Part shown: piece after piece, positions 1 to 12,358 of the stretch
Numbering within the stretch: position 1 is the first letter of the stretch
How the letters are laid out: each line of letters opens with the position of its first letter
NCBI GenBank assembly: GCA_021292165.1
Contig: CM037877.1
Location: 205,634,715-205,698,714 of the forward strand
From: Shinisaurus crocodilurus
Taxonomy: Eukaryota > Chordata > Lepidosauria > Squamata > Shinisauridae
Direction: 5' to 3'
Length of the DNA: 64,000 nt
Position numbers and translations under genes: made by a program
The notes under the pieces: model-generated
What the model saw: only the letters and a program-made list of their open reading frames with translations
Databases searched by the model: none
What the model was told of the DNA's origin: nothing

Positions 1-135
1 AATTCCTGCGCAGCTTGCGCAAGCCCTTCAGTGAAATCATGGAGCCCAAATTTGAGTTTGCTGTGAAGTTCAATGCCCTGGAGCTGGATGACAGTGACTT
101 GTCTCTGTTTGTAGCTGCCATCATCCTGTGTGGAG
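1..135 (+). CDS. PPARD: PPARD penultimate coding exon (partial at the window edge)
   Basis: Open in the PPARD frame from base 3 to the donor GGAG|GTGAG at 135/136. It encodes ligand-binding-domain helices from FLRSLRKPF to AAIILCG and ends in phase 1. Confidence 0.93.
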
Positions 136-3100
136 GTGAGAATGGGTAGCCACTGAGCTGGTGGGAGCGGGAGTTAAGTGCTAGCAACAGTATAGGCATT
201 CTAAAAGCATGCTGATGGAGGCAGGACCGTGGGCAACGCAGGATGTACTGTCAGACTGTGGGTAGTTAATGATGGGACACGGAACACGGAATAATGGGCT
301 CAAGTTACAGGAACCTAGATTTCACCTAAACATCAGGAAAAATTTCCTGACTGTCAGAGCAATAAGACAATGGAATCAACTACCTAGGGAGGTGGTGGGC
401 TCTCCCAGTCTGGAGGCATTCAAGGTGCGGCTGGACAGACATCTGTCAGAGATGCTTTGACCTGGATTCCTGCATTGAGCAGGGGGTTGGACTCGATGGC
501 CTTGTAGGCCCCTTCCAACTCTACTTTTCTATGATTCTATGGTCCAAGAGTGGGATTGTTACACTAGCACTGCAGACTGGATGAAAAGGTTAGTTAGAGT
601 TACCAATTCATCTAATCACTAAATGTATCTGCAATCCTGTGCACAGTTAATCCTGGGATTAAGCCATATTGAACATAGTGGAACTAACTCTAGAGGAAAC
701 ATGCATAAGATTGCACCGCACATCTTAAGTGTTCAGTCTTTTTCCCCCTCGGTATGCTAGCCCAATCCCAAAGCATACCTCTGTTCTCAAACTTTCTCAA
801 GGATAATTTGGATTACTGTCCCCTTCCATAGATGCCCAGGCAGCCACATCCAACTGTCCACTTTTTTTCTTCTCCTTCAGCATACCTGCCACTATCTCCT
901 TTTAAATCATCTTTTAAAAGTCCATTTTCTTATTTTATATTTTCTGTCTCCTGCTCTTCTCTATTCTCCCTGTCCTCCTACAGCTCCTTACACTCTTTAA
1001 GTGTTAGTCCTCTGTACCTGCCTTACTCTGTTCATATCTCTGGACTTTTTGACTTATGGGTATCTCTTCTGTACCCACAGGCCTTTTTCTTTCTCAGAAC
1101 CAAACCTAATAGTATCTTGCTAAACATACTGTCCCAACCCCACACATGGTAAGTTAACAGGAATACAGTGGTGGGCAGGCACTTGCCAGGGAGGATCAAT
1201 AGACCTGCAGGAGGGTACAACACTTCTCTTGCCCACTGGTTCTCCCCAAAAATGACTTCCTGGACTGTTTTTCTTCCAGGTAGACTCCCTTCTGGTTTGG
1301 ATCATGGCTGGAGGGGAAAACCTTCAAAGGCTACTTGGGCATTTGCAGGGGAGGATTAACTGTACAATAATATAAAAGCCTTGTTGGATCAGAGCAAAGT
1401 CCTGTCTAGTCCAACATTCTGTTCCCACAGTGGCCAACCAGATGCCTATGGGAAGCCCACTAACAGGACATAAGGAGAATAGCAGCCTCTCAGTTGTGTT
1501 CCCCATGCTGCCTCTCAATACCAGAGGTAATATATAGTTACGGGCAGGTTAGGGTAATGCCCAATATGTCAGCAGAACCTACTTGCTAGCTCAACACTAG
1601 CAAACAATTTTCCACAACGCAGCAGGTCAGTAGAACTCACACAAGCAGAAGGTTGTTCTGCTGACCTGTCCCGATCTGGAAACGTGTTTCTGCTGATTTC
1701 CAAAGTTGTTTCAGGAACAGCTACTTCCTGGTGCGCTAGCAGTAGGTCCCACTGGTGCAACAGAACTAGCGGAGACACAGTGATAGTGCCCCTTGATAGC
1801 CTTATCCTCCATAAATTTGTTGAATCCTCTTTTAAAGCCATCCCAGCTGGCGGCCATCACATTCAGCAATGTTTGCTACATTGTGTGCCTCAAGACTGTG
1901 CCCTGAGATGCTGGGGGCTGGATTCCCATGTTTCTCTTATAACCTCTAGTTTGGCTATTACGGTGCATACAAATGTAACATTTTCTAAGCAATTTCCCCC
2001 TTGCATTTTTAAGCAATTTCCCCATTGTCAATAGCCCCAGTTCAGCTTCTATAGCTGGTTAACCAGACAAATGTAGTGAAGGAGGGCGCTAACCTTGCTG
2101 TAGGTTCTCCTTTAAAAGCCTGTTTACTCATTTAAAAATATATATTTTAAATACTAGAAGATGTTGGCTCTAGTGCTGCAAAAAGGGGAATGAACTCTGC
2201 TCAGTAAAAAATGCTTTAAAAATGATCTTTAAATAGCAGATAAGGAGAGTAGATAGGCTTGCACTACACTGTTTTCCTTTTTAAAAGAGGCAGATATGCA
2301 CCTGTGTGTTCATCCTTCTCTCCCTCCCCTTCCCTCCTTTATATATAATATGAGAATTTAAAAAAAGAAACATTTGGAAAACTACTCTGGGAATTATGGG
2401 GCAGATGGAGAGAAATGTGTTATCTGGTACCAGTGACGTCATGCAGCACTAGCCACAGGACTGTTACTGTGTTTATCATCCCCCTTTTGAGAGGAGGATC
2501 AGGTATTTCCCATTTAGTTGAAGTGTGCCAAAAACCTGCAGAACTGGTTTGATCAGAGTTTACAGTGGGACAACAAACTTCTGGCCTCACTCTTAAAATG
2601 TCCCAGTGGTCTGCCTCCTCATGCAGACTGAGCAGGGAGGAGTAGATGCTTGAAATAAATGCATTCAGCTTCCGTATACTGTGATTCCCAAGCTGTCTGG
2701 TAACTGTGACCTGGCTGCACACTAAGGCCCAAGAATCTTAGCTGAAACCACGTGAACATTTTCAGGTGCTTTGCTGATCACTCAGGAATCTTCCCCCACT
2801 TTGGTTAATGTGCCTTACCACAATTCACAATGTGTTTAGTGACAGTCTCACAGTATATAGTATTTATTTATTTAGTTAGTTAGTTAGTTAGTATTGGTCA
2901 CCTTTCAAAATGTGGTATTTCCCCAAAGTGGCATACAATATATAATAAAATCAATTTCATGGAAGGGAGTTCCATAAATGAGGGGCCACTGCTGAAAAGG
3001 TCCTGTGTCTCATCCCTGCCAGCTTACCCTCCCTTCATGGTGGGCATATGAGCAGGGCCTTTGTAGCTGATCTTAGTGCTCTGGTAGGTTCATCTGGGTG

Positions 3101-4373
3101 TAGGTGGTCCTTCAAGTAACTTGGTTCCAAACTGTTAAGGGCTTTAAAGGTCAATACTAGCACTTTGATTTGGGCTCAGTAGTGAATAGGTGGCTGGTAC
3201 AGCTGATGCAGAATAGGGTACAAACAGTTAACTCCTGTCAACATCCAGGGCTCTGCACTCTGCTCCATCTTCCAGACTGTCTTTAAAGACAGCCCTGTAG
3301 TCTGAATATAACCAGGGCATGAGTAAGTGAGGCAAGATAAATGGCTGTTGCCTGCCTCATCACCATTTCCTTCATGTTTCCTATACAGTATATCTGGTGA
3401 AATTAACCAGGTTGGGGCTTGGGGGGCTTGTCATTTTCACTGATATCCTTTTCTCTGATGAAATTGAAATGGTCACGGGAATGTCTTAACCATTTCAGGA
3501 AAGCTGATTATAGCTGCCCTTCTAAAGAAGGTGTCCCCCCCCCTCAAGGATTAACAAGAGTTTTTCCCAATCTCATCAGTTCCAGCAGAGACTAAAGAGA
3601 GGGTGGCTTCGAAAGACATTGTCATGGCTCAGATTCCCACAGTCATGGAAAAGGACAAGGAACTGTATTATAAGGGAGCTTTGATAGTGACCAAAGGGAT
3701 ACTTTTGTTCAAGAAGGGGAAGTTAAAGTGCTCAAAAGTGCTTTCAGTGGTGTGTGTTTTATTTGAAGAGTAAGAATAAGTTTTCCCAACTTCTGGGCCA
3801 GTTTATACAAGAAGCAGCAAAAAATGGTTAAGATTTTTTTGGACTGTGTTACTTCAGGCTTCAGGTGTGCTTGTGTATGTGTTCAGGAGACAGGGTGTTC
3901 CATAGATTAATGCTCCTCCATGAAGAAAGCTCCCTGCGAACATAAATATTTATTTATTTATTTATTTATTTATTATATTTGTTAATCGCCCATCTGGCCG
4001 ACAATATACCACACTGAGGAGCAGGCTAGGCTGACCTCTTGATAAAATGTGAAATATTCATAAGAATCTTGTTCAGAAGGGCAACTTTTTAGCAAATAAT
4101 TTGGTCTCTCTCTCTCTCTTTGTAGACCGTCCTGGCCTGATGAACATTAAACAGGTAGAGGAGATTCAAGATAATATCCTCCAGGCCCTTGAGTTCCACC
4201 TGCAAGCCAACCACCCAGATACTCAATACCTCTTCCCTAAGCTGCTGCAGAAAATGGCTGACTTGCGACAGTTAGTGACTGAGCATGCACAGCTGGTGCA
4301 GAAGATAAAAAAGACAGAGACAGAGACTTCTCTGCACCCACTCTTGCAGGAAATCTACAAGGACATGTACTGA
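1..4373 (+). CDS. PPARD: PPARD, peroxisome proliferator-activated receptor delta (3' part; exons 1-135 and 4126-4373)
   Basis: Ligand-activated nuclear receptor that works as an RXR heterodimer and controls fatty-acid oxidation genes. Only the last 126 codons are present, joined from two exons. The reading frame starts at base 3; bases 1-2 finish a codon from an earlier exon. The protein shows the end of the ligand-binding domain ([37 protein letters not shown]). After the splice come [39 protein letters not shown] and the C-terminal AF-2 helix [15 protein letters not shown]-2 is the coactivator-binding helix and is intact. The splice joins G|AC to give Asp, as in known PPARD. Identification over PPARA or PPARG rests on the near-identical C terminus and on the neighbours FANCE and RPL10A. 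The upstream DNA-binding domain is outside the window. Confidence 0.95.
269..541 (+). mobile_element. CR1 LINE 3' end (5'-truncated)
   Basis: The translation contains the CR1 reverse-transcriptase tail ([33 protein letters not shown]). It is followed by the typical 3' UTR (GCATTGAGCAGGGGGTTGGA, CTCGATGGCCTTGTAGGCCC) and an ATGATTCTATG-type end. Truncation at the 5' side is normal for CR1. Confidence 0.9.
1376..1870 (-). mobile_element. CR1 LINE fragment, interrupted
   Basis: The antisense CR1 3' region is recognisable in 1376-1525 (GGATCAGAGC, CAGTGGCCAACCAGATGCC) and continues at about 1785-1870 (CTTGATAGCCTTATCCTCCA, TTTTAAAGCCATCCC). Some 250 bp of unrelated sequence with inverted repeats separates the two parts. 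Confidence 0.7.
1556..1773. repeat. Fold-back insertion inside the CR1 fragment
   Basis: The arms pair imperfectly: CAGAACCTACTTGCTAGC on the left against GCTAGCAGTAGGTCCC on the right. Internal palindromes occur around GTTCTGCTGACCTG. It looks like a short non-autonomous DNA transposon; termini and target duplication were not resolved. Confidence 0.4.
2865..3200 (+). repeat. LINE-derived interspersed repeat (L2/CR1-like)
   Basis: Carries phrases common in squamate LINE copies (GTTCCATAAATGAGGGGCC, GTAGCTGATCTTAGTG, GGGCTTTAAAGGTCAATACT). No coding potential remains. Family assignment is from memory of similar repeats and is tentative. Confidence 0.5.
3945..3974. repeat. TATT microsatellite at a repeat tail
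   Basis: Seven or so TATT units followed by TATATTTGTTAATCGCCCAT, the reverse of a common squamate SINE/LINE 3' tail. Confidence 0.7.
4126..4373 (+). CDS. PPARD: PPARD terminal coding exon
   Basis: The acceptor is a polypyrimidine tract (CTCTCTCTCTTTGTAG) ending at 4125. The exon encodes the last 82 residues, including the dimerisation helix region ([20 protein letters not shown]) and AF-2, and ends with TGA at 4371-4373. Confidence 0.95.
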
Positions 4374-6449
4374 GGAGCCTATATTTATGAGATAGGTTAA
4401 AGCCATGGAATTCAGCAAAATGCTTTGTACATTAGCAAAGAAATCCCCTGTGTCTTCCATTCCTTCTCCTGGAATTGCTTTTCTATATGATTGCTGCATA
4501 CTGTACATAGGGGTATACAGCAAAAGACTTGGTATCTACCATGTGGTGGTAGGTCAGGGCTTCCGTTAACATACACTAAGCAAAACTTAAAGGCACATCT
4601 TAAGCTAAATCTCTGTTGCTTCAGGTCAGCTGTTACACTGTTCCAGAGCAGCTGATGTGTTTACACACACCTTGCAAATATGCTTGAAGCATGGGTTGGA
4701 TTGTTCTGTTGGACACGGATTGTGAACACGGATTGTGTCCAAACCATTACAGCAAGCAGTAGCATGTCTGGCAGGTACAGGAACAACACATCATATATCC
4801 ATTGTATATTATTTTTATATTGCACTCTGAACTCTAGCTTGGCCCTAAGCCGTAAATTCTAGGTTGTTACAAAGAAAGGGTGTGTACATGTCTGTATAAA
4901 TTTCCCAAAGAAACCTCCAAGTGTTTGATGAAGGGTACGAACACTCCTTGTGAAGACTCTTTGAGGGGAAAGGCCTTTGCTCTTCTCCTCAGTGCACAAA
5001 AAAGGATACACTTTCTGCATGAAAGGCTATACCTCCTGACCTCCACATTGGTCTCTTCCTTTTTTCTCCCTTTGGGACACTCTACAATGCTGTTTGTTGA
5101 AGCTCTTTATGGATGCTTGCTAAGTTACTGAAGGGAGATGGCCTTTCCCCCCTGTTCGTTGCACCACTACAGTGCTTGCCAAATTATGGAGCTGGGTCTG
5201 AAAGAGGGTGGGGGTAGGATTTTGCTCTTGGGTGGCAGTTGACTATAGTCCATTTGCTTCCTTCATCTGAGCTAAGATAGATTTGACACACTCTGGAGTA
5301 TGGAAAAAAGCATCATTGTAAGCACTTGAGGGTCTCCTTATCTGGGGGATATAATGTGGATTTTGCTTTTAAAAGTGCAGCACAGACAACTGTGAGATCA
5401 GAGTGATTCAAGTATGTTCATGAGGACAGTGATTATTGCTTTTGTTGTTTTGATGCTGCTCCCCAACCCTTTCCCTGGTCTTCCCCAAACTGCCCAAGAG
5501 ATCTGAAGGACGCCTGATATGTGAACTGCAACTGTGCCTTTCCCACAAGCCTGCCACACACCATGCTGGTTTTGCCTATTTTTTCCCTACCTTCATAATA
5601 AAAGTGTAAGAACCACTGAATAAGTAAACAGCATTTCAACACCTCTCCATCAACATTTCCTCCCCAGATAGCCACAACAATTTATTTTATATTTCCCAGG
5701 AGCTTAGATCAGGCTAAAACATGTTCATAGCTCCTTTATCTTCCTGGGTTGGTCCTACTTCAGTCCTGCGGGATCTTACCCAACACTTTTTGCTATTGTA
5801 AATTTACATTGAGCATAGGTCTTCTTTGCCAGTTAGTACAGAAGGATCTCCGGTTGCAGGGAGGTCATTGTCATATGAATGTGTGGACATGAGGCCATTC
5901 TGCCTAGACATGGTTGATGCGTTGTGTGACTTGACTGGGTTCTTTCATCTGTGACTTCCAACATAGGCCCAGCATTAATCACATCAGATTAGATTAGCAT
6001 GATGCTGGAGAGTGGCCTAAGGGCTTTGAGGTTTTAATTCTGGTAAAAAATAATAATGTGTTTTTGTTTTTTGCTATGTGGCCTTAGGCAAGTTTGGGTG
6101 CTTCTGTACATTTTCAAATAAATTGCATACTTTCAGGGAGTGTGGTGGGGGGAGAAATTACTGTTAAAAGAACATGAAATAGCTAACAGAATGTAATAAG
6201 TACACAAGTATAGGGTGACAGACTTTCAGGTGGTACAAAAATTGTTTGAACTCTCTGGTTGTCTCACCATTTCAGCTCTGATCATGTAGCTTTTCTGCTT
6301 GTTTTCCTGGAGCCTCCAGGCAGCAACATTTGCATAGTCTTCATGGCTAGATCTTGGAGCAGGGAACCCAAACAAGTTTCTTACCTCATGACATTAGCAG
6401 GTAGGAATATTTAAGAATTTTCTTCCTTAAAGTACAACTAATATTTCTG
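4374..6449 (+). other. PPARD: PPARD 3' UTR and downstream sequence
   Basis: No gene is seen. AATAAA hexamers at 5597-5602 and 6117-6122 are candidate polyadenylation signals for PPARD; the transcript end cannot be fixed from sequence alone. No recognisable repeat until the SINE at 6450. Confidence 0.5.
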
Positions 6450-6661
6450 AGAAAGGAGCACATCTCTATGGCAGAACACATGGTCTGCATGAAGAAGGTC
6501 CCATGTTCAACCCTGGCATCTTCATTTCAAAGGATCACATAGCAGGCAATATGAAAATCCTCTGTCTGAGCCTTTGGAGAGTCACTGCCAGTCAGAGAAG
6601 ACGATGCTAGGCTAGATGAACAAATCATCTGACCTGGTATAAGGCAGCTTCCTATGTTCTG
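6450..6661 (+). mobile_element. tRNA-derived SINE
   Basis: Degenerate Pol III promoter blocks (CTATGGCAGAACACATG for box A, TGTTCAACCCTGG for box B) are followed by the body CACTGCCAGTCAGAGAAGAC and tail TAAGGCAGCTTCCTATGTTC. Same family as 20685-20870 and 41755-41872. Confidence 0.75.
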
Positions 6662-9600
6662 TGCACTGCATATTGCACCGTACATATTTAATTTGGGTTT
6701 TCATTGGCTGTAGGAGGAGAAGGGAAATAATAGTTATAACACCAGACTTTCTCTCTGAGGCTGTAGCTCTTGACTCATGCTCCTACCCATGCAACACACC
6801 ATCTATGAGGATGTCCTGTATAGCTTTTTGTGCCTATATGATCTGAGAGAGGGCCACATGTCTCTGAGATTCCCCCCCCCCCCCCACTCCAGCCACAGCA
6901 AGTGGAACACAGAGAGAAAGAGAGCCTCTTTCACTGAAAAGTCTGGAATACATTTGCTGGGCAAGAAAGCCTAACGTTAATCTGTGTGAATGACCAGTTG
7001 TATTGCTTTGTGTTGTGGTTACCTTAAATATTTGGGTGCTGCCCTGTAGGAGAAAGTGAAAAGGTTCCAGTTGATACAAAATGGACTCAATGGTCTAACT
7101 AGGTGTAAGGCAGCTTCTTGTGTTCATGTTTTAAAGCCATGCAACTCAGCTGTCCTGGCCCACAAGTAGAAATCTTCTATTGCTATAACTCATACAATTT
7201 TGCAGTCCCCACAGGCCTGATTTCCTTTAACTAAGTGCTCTCATTAAGTAAGCAAAAATATAAAATCACCATCATAAAAAGTTGAATTGGGCAGCCACTT
7301 GGCTAGGGTTTAATCATAATCTAGCTAATTTGCTACCAGCTCTTTTGGAGGCAGTACCAGAGTCTTGTCACCTCCTCCAGCTCATTGCTCTTATACTGCA
7401 ATCCCTATATATCAGGCATATATTTAACTTGCCTGGTAGCCATAGGCAGCCAGAAATTCCATACAGGAGACTGAGTAGGCTGGCAGAGGAAGGACAGATT
7501 GCTCCATTCTTCCTCCAGCAGCCCGCTTGATGTCTGTGTTGGTTGTAAGATTCTTCTCTGGTAGAGGGCCATTTTTAAAGTTAGCCTGCTAAAGGGCTAC
7601 CAGCCTGCATTTCAATACTAGCCGTGGAGGAGGGAACTTCTTGTTCATGGCCAACAGCAGAAATGCAGGCTGCTAGCAGGTGAGTAAACTTTTTTTGCAG
7701 ACCAAAAAGCAAGTTCAGTGGGGATAAGATTGCAGCCATAGTGTTCATGTGTCATCTCTTAAGCGCCGCCTCTGAATCTGTCAGACAACACTTGGTCCTT
7801 TTGATGCAAGATTACCTTTCTGGTGGTGTGGACACATACCAGCAAAGACAAGACCACAAGAAAGAACTGGGTAGGGAAGATCCCCAACATCTGTTGATTA
7901 CAACAATGGTAGTCAACTGGTCAAGAACTGGGATCCACCTGTAACCTGAGCCTGCAACATGCAACCTACTTGGAGCCCAGTGGGAAAGGGGTGGAGCCCA
8001 TCCTTCCCGCACAACAAAATGGCAGTGGCAGCACTGCTGTGAGCTGCCCCTGGTCCTGGCTCACCTGTTGAAGACCACTGCCAGACTCATCTTCCTTTAG
8101 GCAAATCAGTGTGTGTGTGTGTGTGTGTGTGTGTGGAAATACTGAAAACACAGTGATAAGATCTTACAAGTGCTCTCATCTGAGCCATTTTGGATCTTAT
8201 CTGTCTCAAATACAATACAAAAGCCTACCATTCTCGAATTAAGCTGTTTCTCTGTGACACAGCACCTGTGTGGTCCCTGAAGTCAATGTTGACAGGGAAC
8301 TTGGGCAAATGGATTTTCCTACCAGTTCCAACCTTGGGGACCACCAGTGCTTTAGCTGCAAATCTCATTACGTACTGCTTTTTTCCCTCCACTTCCAGAT
8401 ACATAATGTTTATGGAATCCTTTTTAGTCCTTGACCACAGGATAATTCCATTCGCTAGCTAGACATGATAGCTACTATGTAATTGGAATTTTTTTGCTTG
8501 TTGGTGCAGGGGACGCAATCCTTGCAATCTTCTTCCAGCTCTGCACTGATGTACGTAATGGCTGGTACTTGACTTTGCTGTGCCTCTATTTCCAGATTGG
8601 AATAACTGGGATATTCCACCTCTACCTCACAGGACTGGTGTGAGGCTGGTGGAATGTGTTAGTAAAACCATTTAGAGTATTCATGTAGCAGGAGCCAGAG
8701 ATGAGTAAATCACTGAAAAGAATGGTTTGTGGTTTTTATCTTTGAGTACACCTGCCTTGGACCTTCATCTTCACCTACTACCCTTGAAGGCCTCTTCGCT
8801 TGACACCCTGCTATCCCTCAGGAGATTCTGGACATTTCCAGCACTTGAGGAGTATGCACACTTTGTCTTTGTGGGGGGTGGGATACTGTAGCAATCCTCA
8901 AAATGAAATGTATATTTTTGCTAGAAGTTCAAGCTCCAGGTGTTTTTAATAATATAAATAGTGACTGACAACTTTAAATAAATTGGAAATAAATATTTAA
9001 GAAACTATTAAAATGCTGTACTTCTTTCCATACATTTCAGCCTCTCTTCAGGTCTATCTTTTCCTATCTGTTATAAAATTCACAGAAGCAGTAAATAATT
9101 CATTCATTAGGACTGACCACAATTTACAATGTATTATGCAAGCTTTTGAATTACACTGAATCTTAATCTGGATGATAAAACAATTTTTTAAAGGGAAAAT
9201 GTGTTTCTGGCTGAAAGCATTGTACTGGGCCCTATCTGCAGTTTGTTTCTGTCTTCATGTGATAAGAAGGAAGCTTTTGCACACCAATTAGAATTGAAGA
9301 GTGCCTTGGACAAAAGATCTTGGGTTATCCAGACCCATGCTGTGTCAGAAAAGCAAATGGAATATCTCCCTCTCCTTGGAAAAACAAAGACAAGCAGTTA
9401 CCGTAACAAAAATTGTCTCTAGCGCTCATAGGTGTAACATGGATACATGCATTCATATTTCACTATGTAGAAATGCTGACTAGATATACTGTTGATTGCA
9501 GGTCCTTACTGTGTGTACACATAGTATACCTGCTCAGATTGTATGTGTGAAGCAGCTATCTGTGACCTAGGAGAGGCTGACCACCATCATTCAGTGGTCC

Positions 9601-9790
9601 TCATTCCAGACAACAAAATCTAGCAACCACAATTGTTGCCTCCTTGTGTAGATGTAGTTTGGACCAGCTCCTGTACACACATGTTGAACAGGATTTTCTC
9701 TTAAGAGAAGTTGGTCTAACAGTACAAACCTAATTTGATTTTCTTTTGCGTATTACTTATGAACTGTACTGACCCTGAACAGAAAGTGTT
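6662..9790. other. Intergenic stretch between PPARD and the makorin gene
   Basis: No gene is recognised. It includes a C14-type homopolymer (about 6872-6885), a SINE tail (7040-7125, ending GTAAGGCAGCTTCTTGTGTT), a GT repeat (8109-8135) and an A/T-rich stretch with AATAAA near 8976. Otherwise I see nothing. Confidence 0.6.
8109..8135. repeat. (GT)n microsatellite
   Basis: About 13 uninterrupted GT units. Confidence 0.95.
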
Positions 9791-9829
9791 CTCCGGTTTT
9801 GCAGAGGATCTTTTTGCCGATTGGTTAAA

Positions 9830-10700
9830 TCTCAAACTGTGAAGGACTGCCAACCGGTCCTTTATCTCAAGATGAGAGATCAAAGGCGCCAAACTGCCAG
9901 CCTTGGCTCTGGTGTCTTGACACTGATACACTGGATTTAGCACTGAACCACAGAGGAACCACACACACCGTGTAGGGTAAAACCAGTAAAGTTTATTTAA
10001 AGTAAACCAATTACAATAAAAGGGGAATGAGGGAAGGGGAAAAAGGTGGGGAGACACCTTGGTATACACAAGTAGAGCTACAAAACAACAAAACTAGTTC
10101 CTTTACTATATAAACACCAGGCACTTACTCTTTGCCTGGGGGGTTGGTCTTCTTTTGCCTCAGCAGAAGCCCTACTCCGCGCTCCTTTGCGTCTAGACAA
10201 CAACCAAAACCAGAAGCCACAGCTGGCAATATCAATTCCCCCCCCCTCCTTTCTGTAGCTTGGCTGTCCTTGGCCAATCAGGATAAACTTCATCTGTGCT
10301 AGGCAGGGGAGGGGTGGCTCCTGATCATGATTAGAGTGCTTGGGGAGCATTTGCATGTGAATACCTGGGAGATTCTGAGTTGCACAGGGCCATCAAAGGG
10401 AACTAGGAGACTTTGACGCCTAGAGTCTTCAGAGGAACTATACATTTGGATGAGGCTCCCAGCCTCCAGCTGGGATTACACTTGTTTACACATGTGTGTG
10501 GTGGAGAAGGGTCTGCTTTTCTTCACACAAACACTGTAGAAAATACAATTGGGTAGTGGCTGCTTCAGGTAGAAATTGTCCCACTTCCAGCCACAAAGTG
10601 CTGGGCCATTATATAATTCCTATCCTAAAGCCCAGTACAACAGCCACAACACAACAGAAACCATAATATTGCCACTCACCTACCCCCAAGCAAGTTGTTC
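9830..10700 (-). mobile_element. Possible LTR-like remnant, antisense
   Basis: Read on the - strand there is a TATA-like box (TTTATATAG, near 10110) and, about 110 bp downstream, an AAATAAAC polyadenylation-like signal (near 9998). That is the spacing expected for an LTR R region. I could not define TG...CA ends or a target duplication, so this is tentative. Confidence 0.3.
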
Positions 10701-11730
10701 ATAACAGTGATCAATTTCTAGAAAGAGGATGTGGGTATTAATTGATGAGGGTCATTCTCCTCTGTACCTGCTGAGAGCATTCAAGGCTGCCTGGCATTGA
10801 ATCAAGGTTTGTGGACTGAGCCTTGGCTCTGGTTAAGTCCTGTTCACAGGAATATAGTGCAAAACAAGTAGTAAATGTGTAGGAAGACTACACAAGACTC
10901 AAAACAACACTGTACCACATAGGCAAGTTGCTTGTATTCAGGTGCCAATCCTGAAGGTTTGTTGTTGTTACAGTTTGGCAACCCATACTAATAAAGTCTC
11001 TTTTCATCAGTTTCAAAGAGTAGATACAAACAATGATTCAATTGTTAACTTCTAGATGAGCAGGTGTTACTCAGTTGAAGTGAAAGCAACTAGAATCCTG
11101 TCTCTTTAAAGGTTAACAAATTTGCATGCTTTCATGGGGCAGAGACCACTTTATCTGATGCATCTTATAAAGTAGGCCCCTACTGCATGAAAATGTATGC
11201 CACAATAAGCTAAATACTGTAATCTTTAAACTGCAGTCTTTCGGGGGAGGGGAGGGAGCTGAAAACCATGCAGTTTTTCTACCTATGTTCAGATACAAAT
11301 AAATGTATACCCACTGTTGGAACAATGTGTATGCCTGTATTATGAGTTGAAGAGGATTTATTTAAAATGGGGGGGGGGTTTGCTCTGCGTGTTCCATTGA
11401 CCACATGGAGCTGGCTGAAAAAGGCATCCTCCCTTTTATCTTCATATCTCTGTTGTAAGATGAAGTATGCTTCGTAACATGTTTCTTCCAGAGCCTGCGA
11501 AGAGTTTCCCTGAAAGCAATGCATATTCCTGGATTTGTGGCTCATGCAAGTGAATGGGCATAACCTTTTGTCAGTGTTACAGTGTGCACTGTGTGGAGAT
11601 GCACTGAAGATACTGCAATTGCCATGCTTGCATACTCTTTCCTTAAAAGATACCACAGTCCACTCTCTGTTTTGGTTGTGCGATAATGGGCACTAACACA
11701 GTCAAGCAACACAAGAGGCCTAGAACACCT
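10701..11730. other. Intergenic sequence, nothing recognised
   Basis: No coding region or familiar repeat could be supported on either strand. Confidence 0.5.
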
Positions 11731-11828
11731 TAGGGTGCAATCCTATGCATGTTTAGACAAAGAAAGTCCTACAACTCCCAGTATCCCTCCAGCCAGCTAT
11801 GCTGGAGAGCGCAGTTTGCCTGTGCGCA
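11731..11828. repeat. Half of a TAGGGTGCAATCC fold-back MITE
   Basis: Starts TAGGGTGCAATCCTATGCAT followed by GTTTAGACAAAGAAAGTCCT and ACAACTCCCAG. It matches one arm of the complete palindromic copy at 16679-16816. A right-hand arm lies at 14222-14287. Confidence 0.7.
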
Positions 11829-11829
11829 G

Positions 11830-12040
11830 CTAGTGAGCTGCTGTGGCATAGTGGCTAAGAGATTGAGATACGAACCAAGATATCCTCAGTTCAAAGTCTT
11901 GCCTTTCCTATGAATTCACTAAGTGGCCTTAGGGAAGCAAACTCTCTCCTAGCCTCATCCAATCTCCACAATCTGCATTACCAGGATAACCATACAAAAA
12001 TCCAGGGTTATAGGATTGCAAGAAGATGATGCAAGTCAAG
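11830..12040 (+). mobile_element. tRNA-derived SINE, degraded
   Basis: Box A-like TGGCATAGTGGCTAAGAG, then CTCAGTTCAAAGTCTTG for box B, then the AAGTGGCCTTAGGGAAGC body. Related to the better preserved SINE at 33197-33412. Confidence 0.6.
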
Positions 12041-12358
12041 CACTTTGAATGCTAAAAGGTCCCATTCAACTGCTAAATACTGTTACAAATGTAAGATTTG
12101 AACTGGAGATTTCTCATTCACATTCTTAGCCACAACACAAGACCAGCTGCAGATTTTACATTATAGACACAGCATTTTAAACACACACCCGCCATGAATT
12201 AAACCTTATTTGCAAAATTGCAGTTAGCTACTGCTATAAACATAAAGAAGTATGCTCTGCTTTTCTGCACCTGCTTTTTAGCCATTTAAAATGCCAACTA
12301 AAATGCAGGGTTTAGTTTCCTTTTGTTGAAAGAGCACTGAACCTTGGCAATATCTTGT

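Larger units (their letters stand above)
136..4125 (+). other. PPARD: PPARD last intron
   Basis: About 4 kb intron. It holds a CR1 3' end (269-541), an antisense CR1 fragment interrupted by a small fold-back sequence (1376-1870), an L2/CR1-like repeat (2865-3200) and an ATTT-type microsatellite (3945-3974). In 542-1375, 1871-2860 and 3201-3940 I see nothing recognisable. Confidence 0.85.
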
